DNA of 11,097 nucleotides from Acidobacteriota bacterium (GTDB lineage: Bacteria > Acidobacteriota > Polarisedimenticolia > J045), in NCBI GenBank assembly GCA_027001345.1, contig JALTMS010000559.1:1-11097 (forward strand), read 5' to 3'. Below are positions 1 to 5,954 of this stretch, piece by piece. The notes under the pieces are model-generated. The model had not been told where the DNA came from, made no database searches, and saw only the letters and a program-made list of their open reading frames with translations. Each line of letters starts with the position of its first letter. Within the stretch, counting starts at the first letter, position 1. The position numbers and the translations under genes were made by a program.

Positions 1-288
1 CCAGCGACCCGGCCCCTGCCGGCTGGAGACGATGATGCCTGGTCGGCGGCCCTTGGCGCCTTCGTCGAGGATCCCGCAAGCGTTCCAGGAGATCCCGGCG
101 CTCGCCGGGCTTTCGTCGAGGAAGTCTTCGATCCTCGGCGGCTCGCAGAAGACCTGCTGGAACTCTACCGCCAGGTGGGCGCCCGCCGACTGGGTCCGGG
201 CGGCGACCGACCGCGCAGACCACGGGCCGAGCCCGTGGGAGGAAGCCGGCAGGGCGCGCCCGATCAGCCGGACAGGCCCCGGGTATAG
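1..288 (+). CDS. Glycosyltransferase, GT4-like, C-terminal fragment (5' end outside window)
   Basis: Reading frame 1 is open from the first base to a TAG at 286-288 and encodes 95 residues with no start inside the window. The visible part resembles the last helices of GT-B fold (GT4 group) glycosyltransferases, which move sugars from nucleotide-sugar donors to lipid, glycan or protein acceptors. Early residues (PAGDDDAWSAALGAFVEDP) look like the loop and helix after the donor-binding site, where the family usually has a D-x-x-A-L pattern and 'DP'. FDPRRLAEDLLELY at about residues 46-59 matches the closing helix, normally written f-x-x-x-x-a-x-x-l-x-x-l-Y. The donor-site E-x7-E motif would lie upstream, so donor and acceptor are unknown. 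About 30 Arg/Gly/Pro-rich residues follow that helix and look like an unstructured tail. The stop lies 25 nt inside the opposing aminotransferase gene. A glycogen synthase is less likely, because the ending is generic GT4. Confidence 0.68.
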   Translation, partial: PATRPLPAGDDDAWSAALGAFVEDPASVPGDPGARRAFVEEVFDPRRLAEDLLELYRQVGARRLGPGGDRPRRPRAEPVGGSRQGAPDQPDRPRV

Positions 289-1460
289 GTCGCCAGCCGG
301 TCGCAGGCCTCGGTCAGCAGCCTTTCGTCGGGCAGGAAGACGATGCGCACATGCTGTGTGCCCGGTTTCTGGCCGAATCCGCTGCCGTGAACCAGTACCA
401 CGCCATGCCCGAGGATCATCTCTCTGACCACTTCCGTGTCTTCGACCGGCAGCTCGAATCGCGGAAAGGCGTAGAACGCTCCCCGGGGCGGCACCAGGCT
501 CCAACCGTCGATGGCGTTGATCTTCTCGACCAGCAGGTCCCGTCGCCGTCGCAGGGTACGGTTGGTCGCGACGATGTGGTCGCTCGGGCCCTCGAGAGCC
601 GGTCGCACCGCATGCTGGATCGGATGGTTGGCGCACAGCCGGGCGCGGGCCAGCCGGCCCATCGCCTCGATCAGCGGGGCGAGCTTCGGCTCCGGGCCGC
701 TGAGCACGCTCCAGCCGATGCGCAGGCCGGGGCCGAGCCAGACCTTCGACAGGCCGCCGAAGGTCGCGATCGGCAGATCGTCGCGCAGACTCGCGGTGGC
801 CACGTGATCGTCGTCGTCGAGGATCATCCGGTCGTAGATCTCGTCGGAGAGCACGACCAGGTCGTGCCGCTCGGCGATCTCCAGCACTCGCTCGAGGGTT
901 TGCCGGGAAGTCACCGAGCCGGTGGGGTTGTTGGGGTTGATCAGCACCAGGGCCCGGACGCCCCCATCGATCGCCTTTTCGATCTGCTCGGGATCCGGCT
1001 GCCAGTCCGCGCTTTCGTCCAGGTCATAGGGCACCGCCCGAGCGCCGAGTTTGGCCAGTACGGCGGGATAGAGCGGGTAGCCCGGGCGGGGAACGAGCAC
1101 GCCCTCGCCGGGCTCGAGCAGGGCCGTCAGCAGGATCTCGATCGGCTCGGAGGCACCGTGGCCGATCAGCACGTCCCGCACCCCGGTGATGCCCTTGCGT
1201 TCTTCGGCATCGCGGCGGATCGCCTCCACCGCCTCGGCGGTGCCTTCCGAGGGAGCGTAGCCGGTGTGGCCGTCTCGCAGGGCGCGGACGATCGCCTCGA
1301 CCACGTGTTCGGGAGTGCGAAAATCGAACTGGCAGGGATCGCCGATGTTGAGGTAGATCATCTGCTTGCCGGCGGCGGCGGCCTGCCGAGCGAGCAGCAC
1401 CACGTCACGGACGGCGTAGGTCACCCCTTCGATGCGTCGAGCGGTACGCACGGCTTGCAT
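264..1460 (-). CDS. Alanine aminotransferase-like class I/II PLP aminotransferase (AlaA / archaeal AlaAT type)
   Basis: A 398-residue fold-type I PLP enzyme of normal family length, cytosolic, probably exchanging the amino group between glutamate/2-oxoglutarate and pyruvate/alanine. Visible motifs: N-terminal LNIGDP (37-42), G-Y-x-P-S-E-G (67-73), PRPGYPLY (124-131), INPNNPTG (174-181) with the cofactor-contacting Asn, SDEIYD (205-210) with the Asp that binds the pyridine nitrogen, GLSKVWLGPGLRIGW (236-250) with the Schiff-base Lys239, and Arg372 in RIVFLP for the substrate carboxylate. LARARLCAN and VLVHGSGFG match what I recall of E. coli AlaA and Pyrococcus alanine aminotransferase. The ATG (1458-1460) is preceded by GAGGAGG, which overlaps the TGA of the dehydrogenase gene. 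The two genes are 10 bp apart, so they should be co-transcribed and translationally coupled. The context supports use of glutamate made by the upstream enzyme. An aspartate or aromatic substrate cannot be excluded. The 3' end overlaps the glycosyltransferase gene by 25 nt. Confidence 0.93.
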   Translation of the reverse strand: MQAVRTARRIEGVTYAVRDVVLLARQAAAAGKQMIYLNIGDPCQFDFRTPEHVVEAIVRALRDGHTGYAPSEGTAEAVEAIRRDAEERKGITGVRDVLIGHGASEPIEILLTALLEPGEGVLVPRPGYPLYPAVLAKLGARAVPYDLDESADWQPDPEQIEKAIDGGVRALVLINPNNPTGSVTSRQTLERVLEIAERHDLVVLSDEIYDRMILDDDDHVATASLRDDLPIATFGGLSKVWLGPGLRIGWSVLSGPEPKLAPLIEAMGRLARARLCANHPIQHAVRPALEGPSDHIVATNRTLRRRRDLLVEKINAIDGWSLVPPRGAFYAFPRFELPVEDTEVVREMILGHGVVLVHGSGFGQKPGTQHVRIVFLPDERLLTEACDRLATYTRGLSG

Positions 1461-1470
1461 GGCAGCCTCC

Positions 1471-3105
1471 TCAAGCGTCGGGGGCGAGGAAGGGGTAGCC
1501 GAAGTGGCGTGGTGGGACGAAGGTCTCCTTGATCGTGCGCGGCGAGGCCCAGCGGATCAGGTTGAGCACCGAACCCGCCTTGTCGTTGGTTCCCGATGCC
1601 CGGCCGCCGCCGAAGGGCTGCTGCCCGACCACCGCGCCGGTGGGCTTGTCGTTGATGTAGAAATTGCCCGCGCTGTGACGCAGCACATTGGCAATGGCGA
1701 GAATCGCCTTGCGATCGCGGGCGAAGACCGCGCCGGTCAGGGCGTAGGGACTGGTCGTCGCGCACATTTCGACCGCCTCGTCCAGGCGGCTGTCGTTGTA
1801 GACGTGCACCGCCAGTACCGGCCCGAAGAGTTCGTCCTGCATCAGGCGGTAGCGCGGGTCGTCCACCTCGATCACCGTCGGCTCGATGAACCAGCCCTCC
1901 TTCGAGTCGGTGCCCCCGCCGAAGACGATCCGACAGCGGCTCGAGCGCCGGGCCGCGGCGATGTACGAGGAGATCTTGGTGAACGAGGCCTTGTCGATCA
2001 CCGCACCGCAGAAATTGGTGAAGTCGGTGATGTCCCCGACCTTGACTTCAGCGAGCTGAGCCTTCATCTGACGCCGGATCTTGGCCCACAAAGAGCGAGG
2101 GATGTAGGCCCGGCTGGCGGCCGAGCATTTCTGTCCCTGGTACTCGAAGGCGCCGCGAACCAGCGCCGTGGCCACCTCTTCCGCATCGGCGGAGGTGTGA
2201 ACGAAGACGAAATCCTTGCCGCCCGTCTCACCGACCAGACGCGGGTAGGAGCTGTAACCTCGGATGTTGGTGCCGATCGTCTCCCAGATGTTCTGGAAGA
2301 CCTCCGTCGAGCCGGTGAAATGGACACCGGCCAGCTTCTTGTGCGGCAGGATGATCGGTCCGAGGACCCGGCCGGGGCCGGGCAAGAAATTGATCACGCC
2401 GGGGGGCAGGCCGGCCTTTTCGAGGACCTTGAAGACCACGTAGTTCGAGGCCACGGAGGTGGAGGCGGGCTTCCAGATCGCCGTGTTTCCCATCAGTGCC
2501 GGCGCGGTGGGGAGGTTGCCGCCGATGGAGGTGAAGTTGAACGGAGTGATGGCGAAGACGAATCCCTCGAGGGGACGGTACTCGACCACGTTCCAGCAGC
2601 CCGGCGAACTTTCGGGCTGCTCCTGGTAAAGGCGCTGCATGTAGTGGGCGTTGAAACGCCAGAAGTCGGCCAGCTCGCAGGCGGCATCGATCTCCGCCTG
2701 GTGCGCCGTCTTGGACTGGCCGAGCATGGTCGAGGCGTTGACGTCCGCGCGATACGGGCCGGCCAGCAGATCCGCCGCCTTGAGGAAGACCGCCGCCCGA
2801 CTCTCCCACGGCATGCGAGACCAGCTTTCCCACGCTTCGGAGGCGGCGCGGATCGCTGCCCGCACCTGCCGCTCACCGGCCATGTGGTATTCGGCAATCA
2901 CCTGACGATGGCGGTGGGGCATCACCTGGCGGGCGATCTTGCCCGTCCGAACTTCCCGTCCGCCGATGATGCAGGGGATCTCCAGCGGCTCGGCGGACCA
3001 GGCCTCGAGCTGCTCGCGGAGTTCGGTTCGCTCCGGTGATCCGGGGGCGTAGTCGAGAATCTTTTCGTTGCTGGGAGGGGGAACCTGAAAAACGCCGTTG
3101 GGCAT
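1471..3105 (-). CDS. pruA: L-glutamate gamma-semialdehyde (1-pyrroline-5-carboxylate) dehydrogenase, long form
   Basis: A 544-residue aldehyde dehydrogenase that oxidises glutamate gamma-semialdehyde (in equilibrium with P5C) to glutamate with NAD+, the second step of proline breakdown. It belongs to the stand-alone ALDH4 group, related to the mitochondrial enzyme, rather than the PutA fusion type. Residues seen: TPFNF (187-191) with oxyanion Asn189, IWKPA (210-214) with NAD-contacting Lys212, FTGST (263-267), GETGGKD (292-298) with general-base Glu293, GQKCSA (324-329) with nucleophile Cys327, DELFGPV (424-430), and QQPFGGGRASGTNDKAG (495-511), the usual C-terminal P5CDH signature. The chosen ATG (3103-3105) has AGGAGA about 8 nt upstream, and the family N-terminus starts there. 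The same frame stays open for 713 more codons antisense to the kinase gene; this is a high-GC artefact. It is the first gene of an operon with the aminotransferase. No proline dehydrogenase gene is in the window, so that step must be encoded elsewhere. Confidence 0.96.
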   Translation of the reverse strand: MPNGVFQVPPPSNEKILDYAPGSPERTELREQLEAWSAEPLEIPCIIGGREVRTGKIARQVMPHRHRQVIAEYHMAGERQVRAAIRAASEAWESWSRMPWESRAAVFLKAADLLAGPYRADVNASTMLGQSKTAHQAEIDAACELADFWRFNAHYMQRLYQEQPESSPGCWNVVEYRPLEGFVFAITPFNFTSIGGNLPTAPALMGNTAIWKPASTSVASNYVVFKVLEKAGLPPGVINFLPGPGRVLGPIILPHKKLAGVHFTGSTEVFQNIWETIGTNIRGYSSYPRLVGETGGKDFVFVHTSADAEEVATALVRGAFEYQGQKCSAASRAYIPRSLWAKIRRQMKAQLAEVKVGDITDFTNFCGAVIDKASFTKISSYIAAARRSSRCRIVFGGGTDSKEGWFIEPTVIEVDDPRYRLMQDELFGPVLAVHVYNDSRLDEAVEMCATTSPYALTGAVFARDRKAILAIANVLRHSAGNFYINDKPTGAVVGQQPFGGGRASGTNDKAGSVLNLIRWASPRTIKETFVPPRHFGYPFLAPDA

Positions 3106-3150
3106 GATCGGTCTCCTGGCACGCCCCGCGCTGCGCCGGGCTGAGATTGG

Positions 3151-3179
3151 GTTGTGGCCTTCGGTGGGGAAGGGGTCAA
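3151..3179 (-). promoter_or_regulatory. Candidate sigma70-type promoter for the P5C dehydrogenase operon
   Basis: On the minus strand TTGACC (plus 3174-3179) matches five of six bases of the -35 consensus. It is followed after exactly 17 bp by CACAAC (plus 3151-3156), a weak -10 with three of six matches. Transcription would start near 3144, giving a leader of about 40 nt before the ATG. The position and spacer are right, but the -10 is poor, so this is only a candidate. Confidence 0.3.
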
Positions 3180-3185
3180 GTCTAA

Positions 3186-3197
3186 CCCGGAACCGGG
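3186..3197. repeat. Inverted repeat CCCGG-AA-CCGGG in the divergent promoter region
   Basis: Two perfect 5-bp arms separated by two bases lie just upstream of the candidate -35 of the dehydrogenase operon and upstream of the kinase start. The position would suit a regulator-binding site. In sequence this GC-rich such a short repeat can occur by chance, and no known operator consensus is matched. Confidence 0.25.
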
Positions 3198-3264
3198 ATC
3201 CGGCACGCCTTTCCGAGCGCTTCGTTCCGGTCTTCGCCCGGCGGGCCCGGGCGGCAGGGCGCGC

Positions 3265-3270
3265 TATACT
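3265..3270 (+). promoter_or_regulatory. Candidate -10 element upstream of the histidine kinase gene
   Basis: TATACT matches five of six bases of the -10 consensus and is one of the few AT-rich spots between 3106 and 3300. No good -35 is visible 16-18 bp upstream; that place holds the palindrome CGGGCCCG at 3242-3249. If used, transcription would start near 3277, about 24 nt before the GTG at 3301. This favours that start over the upstream GTG at 3154. Confidence 0.27.
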
Positions 3271-3300
3271 CATCAGGCGCGCGGCGGCGGCGCCGACCGA

Positions 3301-5475
3301 GTGCCGCGCGGGACCCGAAAGCGGGTTGGGAGGCCTCTTACGTCTGACGAAAGCCGCCAAACTTCCGCAGCGGCAGCCGGTGAGCGGGCCGATCCGAGGG
3401 AAGTCCTGACGACCCTCGATCAGGGAGGCGTCCACTTCGCACTGCTCGATCCCCAGGGCCGGATTCGCTGGTTGAGCCCGGGCCTCGAGCGCAGTCGGGG
3501 TGGTGACCTGGTGGGTCACGACTGCCACGAGAGCCTGTTCCGCCGAGACAGCGACTGCATCGACTGTCGGCGCCAGGAAGTGCTGGCGACGGGGAAGACG
3601 CACCAGTGTTGGATCCCCGAGCGTCGCCCCGGCCGCTTCGGCCGCCGGCAGATGCTGGTCCAGATGCGCACTCCGTCGGGGCAACTCCTCGAAGTGGTGA
3701 TCGACGCGGGGCCTGCCGAGAGCCTGTTTTCCGACGAGATTTTCCGCGAGCGGGTGCTGGCCGAAGGACTGCGCCACGTCAGTGCCGGGGTGCTGTTGCT
3801 CGATGCGGCGATGCACGTGGTCAACGCCAACCCCGCCGCCGTCCGGCTGCTCGGCGAGGGACTCGAACAGCTTCGGGGGCGTGTGCTCGGCGAACTGCTT
3901 CCCGAGGGCTGTTTGCCGGCCCGGGGAGAGCAGCTCGCCACCCTGCTCGCCACCCAGGGCGGGCTGGAGATCGACGAGGTACGCATCGAGAGCAGCGCTG
4001 GCAGTGCCCTGGTGCGGCTTTCGCTGGCGGCGGTGCCGGCGCCCGGTGGCGCGGCGGAAGCAGCGGTGGCGATCCTGACGGACATCACTCGCGAGCGCCG
4101 GGTCAGTCTCGCCCTGCAACGCAAACTCGGGGAGATCTCGATTCTGCGCGAGATCGATCATGTCCTCTCGCGTACCGCTCGGCTCGACCAGGTCCTGCGC
4201 GTGATTCTCGCTGCGGTGGTGCACCCCCGAGGCCTGGCCCTGGCCCGAGGAGCCCTGTTCCTCTGCGAGGGCGAGAGGGAGGTTCTGCGCGGCCGGCTGC
4301 TGAGAACCTCGCCCGCTTCCGGCGGGGTTGCCGAAGGCCATCTCGGCCGACAACTCGAGGACCTGGCCTTTGCCGAGCCCACCGAGGAAGACCGCCGGAT
4401 GGAGCGTGAGATTCGCGACCTGGCCGTGCCCCTCGACACCTCTGCGGACGTGTTGTCCTCGGCTCTTCGGAGCCCCGCCACGACTCTCGTCCACTGTCGG
4501 GGCGAAGGTGGCGGCGCCGAGATGCTCTGCCGCCTGCTGGGCAGCGAACAGGTCGTGCTCGCGCCTCTGGTGACCCAGGGACGGCGGCTGGGAGTGCTGG
4601 CGGGAGCGGTGGGCGCGGGCAGTCCGGACGCCGACGACGACCTGCTGACCTTTGCCGGCGTGATCGCAGCCGCGGCGGCTGGAGCCATCGAGCGTGCTCG
4701 CCTGCACGACGAGCTGGCCCAGCGCCTCTCCGACCTGCACGAAGCCCACGCCCGGCTGCGCCACTTGCAGGGTCAGCTCTTGCAGGCCGAGCACATGTCG
4801 GCCCTCGGGGAGCTGGCGGCGGAGATCGTGCACCAGATCCGCAATCCGCTGGCGGTGGTCGGTGGATTTGCCCGGCGACTCGAGCGCAGCGTGGGGCCGG
4901 ACGACCCACGGCGGGAGGATGTTCGCATCCTGGTCGAGGAGACCTCCAGGATGGAGACCATTCTCGAGCGAGTACGCCAGGAGGTGCGGGCCGCCCGGGG
5001 CGATCCACGGGAAACGGTGCTGCCCGAAGAGCTGCTCACCGCGGCGATCAAGCGCTACGAAGGACTGGCCGAGGCCCAGGGGATCACCCTCGAGTCCAAC
5101 GTCGAGCCGGGGTTGCCCCGGATTCGCGGAGGACGGGACGTGCTGCTCGAGGTGCTCGACAACCTGCTGCGCAACGCCTTCGACGCGGTGGCGGAAGGGG
5201 GCAGAGTACGGGTCGAAGCGCTTCGCTTGCGGGGGGCGGTGCACCTGGTCGTCGAAGACGATGGCCCCGGCCTCGATCCCGAGCAGGCGGAGAAGATCTT
5301 CGAGCCGTTCTATACCACCAAGGATCAGGGCACGGGTCTTGGTCTGGCCCTCTCCCGGCGCCTGGTGCGCCAGTGCGGGGGTTCGCTGAGCGTCGATGGC
5401 CGGCCGGGCCGGGGCGCCCGCTTTCGCATCGTCTTGCCGCTGGCCCAGGCTCCCGAGCCGGCGAAAAAGGAGTAG
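3301..5475 (+). CDS. Cytoplasmic sensor histidine kinase, PAS-PAS-GAF-HisKA-HATPase_c
   Basis: A 724-residue kinase when read from GTG 3301. Order of parts: a PAS-like domain (about 35-140) with four cysteines (C75, C86, C89, C103); a second PAS domain (about 146-265) ending in ILTDITRERR; a GAF-like domain (about 280-465); a short coiled coil (465-498); HisKA with phospho-acceptor His511 in EIVHQIRNPL (codon 4831-4833); and an ATPase domain with N-box DNLLRNAFDA (620-629), G1 DDGPG (653-657), F-box FEPFYTTK (667-674) and G2 GTGLGLAL (677-684). I see no signal peptide or membrane segment, so it should sense an internal signal. The receiver gene follows 5 bp downstream, with AAGGAG inside the kinase's last codons, and is very likely its partner. 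The start is uncertain: the frame runs back to GTG 3154, but that extra stretch looks like non-coding promoter DNA, and neither GTG has a clear ribosome site. The ligand is unknown. Confidence 0.92.
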   Translation: MPRGTRKRVGRPLTSDESRQTSAAAAGERADPREVLTTLDQGGVHFALLDPQGRIRWLSPGLERSRGGDLVGHDCHESLFRRDSDCIDCRRQEVLATGKTHQCWIPERRPGRFGRRQMLVQMRTPSGQLLEVVIDAGPAESLFSDEIFRERVLAEGLRHVSAGVLLLDAAMHVVNANPAAVRLLGEGLEQLRGRVLGELLPEGCLPARGEQLATLLATQGGLEIDEVRIESSAGSALVRLSLAAVPAPGGAAEAAVAILTDITRERRVSLALQRKLGEISILREIDHVLSRTARLDQVLRVILAAVVHPRGLALARGALFLCEGEREVLRGRLLRTSPASGGVAEGHLGRQLEDLAFAEPTEEDRRMEREIRDLAVPLDTSADVLSSALRSPATTLVHCRGEGGGAEMLCRLLGSEQVVLAPLVTQGRRLGVLAGAVGAGSPDADDDLLTFAGVIAAAAAGAIERARLHDELAQRLSDLHEAHARLRHLQGQLLQAEHMSALGELAAEIVHQIRNPLAVVGGFARRLERSVGPDDPRREDVRILVEETSRMETILERVRQEVRAARGDPRETVLPEELLTAAIKRYEGLAEAQGITLESNVEPGLPRIRGGRDVLLEVLDNLLRNAFDAVAEGGRVRVEALRLRGAVHLVVEDDGPGLDPEQAEKIFEPFYTTKDQGTGLGLALSRRLVRQCGGSLSVDGRPGRGARFRIVLPLAQAPEPAKKE

Positions 5476-5480
5476 GACTC

Positions 5481-5861
5481 ATGGCGAGAATCCTCATCGT
5501 GGACGACGAGGCCAACCTTCGGCTGCTGTACCGCAAAGAACTCGAGGAACTCGGGCACCAGGTGCTCGAGGCGGCCACGGCGGAGGAGGGCGTCGCGTTG
5601 TTCGGCAGCGAACAGCCCGATCTGGTGGTACTCGACGTACGGATGCCGGGCATGAACGGTCTGGAGGCCATGGCGCGCATCCTCGACCGCGATCGCCGGG
5701 TGCCGATCATCCTCAACACGGCCTTCGACGCCTACCGGGACGACTTCACTTCCTGGGCGGCGGATGCCTACGTCACCAAAGGCCCCGATACGGCCGAACT
5801 CAAGGAGAAGATCGGCCAGCTTCTCGACGAGCGCTCCCACGTGGGCCCACCCGAACTCTGA
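5481..5861 (+). CDS. Single-domain response regulator (receiver only)
   Basis: A 126-residue CheY/Spo0F-like receiver with no output domain. The conserved residues are all present: acidic pair Asp8-Asp9 (IVDDE), phospho-acceptor Asp52 (VVLDVRMPGMNG), Thr80 (LNTAF) and Lys100 (AYVTKGPD). It should take the phosphate from the kinase encoded just upstream and act by binding another protein or passing the phosphate on, not by binding DNA itself. The ATG at 5481 has AAGGAG at 5468-5473, and the protein begins exactly at the first receiver strand (MARILIVDDE). An in-frame start 36 codons upstream lies inside the kinase gene and was not chosen. The segment YRDDFTSWAADAYVTK resembles receivers I recall from Acidobacteria and Deltaproteobacteria that follow soluble PAS kinases. 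Its target is not visible here; the next gene, glgC, is 93 bp away with a possible promoter of its own. Confidence 0.96.
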   Translation: MARILIVDDEANLRLLYRKELEELGHQVLEAATAEEGVALFGSEQPDLVVLDVRMPGMNGLEAMARILDRDRRVPIILNTAFDAYRDDFTSWAADAYVTKGPDTAELKEKIGQLLDERSHVGPPEL

Positions 5862-5906
5862 TCCCCGGCACCCGCCAGTTGCGGCGTTTCAACCGAAGCG
5901 CTCGTG

Positions 5907-5912
5907 CATAAT
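5907..5912 (+). promoter_or_regulatory. Candidate -10 element upstream of glgC
   Basis: CATAAT matches five of six bases of the -10 consensus and lies 42 bp before the glgC ATG, inside the 93-bp gap after the response regulator gene. The -35 is unclear: TTTCAA at 5887-5892 leaves only 14 bp, and TTGCGG at 5879-5884 leaves 22 bp. It may give glgC its own transcript. No terminator is seen before it, so read-through from the kinase operon is also possible. Confidence 0.3.
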
Positions 5913-5954
5913 CCGGTCTAAGGTGGGGGTGTTTGCCATCCTGCGGAGTCCCTG

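Noticed and set aside
32..427. A plus-strand ATG frame of 131 codons at the left edge.
   Set aside because: Arg/Pro/Ser-rich and overlaps the aminotransferase end; frame 1 of the same strand gives the convincing glycosyltransferase ending.
1432..3039. A 535-codon plus-strand frame.
   Set aside because: Antisense shadow of the P5C dehydrogenase, rich in Arg/Gly/Asp/Val, with no recognisable domain.
3106..5244. A 713-codon N-terminal extension of the P5C dehydrogenase frame on the minus strand.
   Set aside because: It lies wholly antisense to the kinase gene, has no family similarity, and the dehydrogenase has a good ribosome site and normal N-terminus at 3105. Long antisense frames are expected at this GC content.
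5373..5480. An in-frame upstream start for the response regulator.
   Set aside because: It would add 36 residues inside the kinase gene; the receiver fold begins at 5481, which has a proper AAGGAG site.
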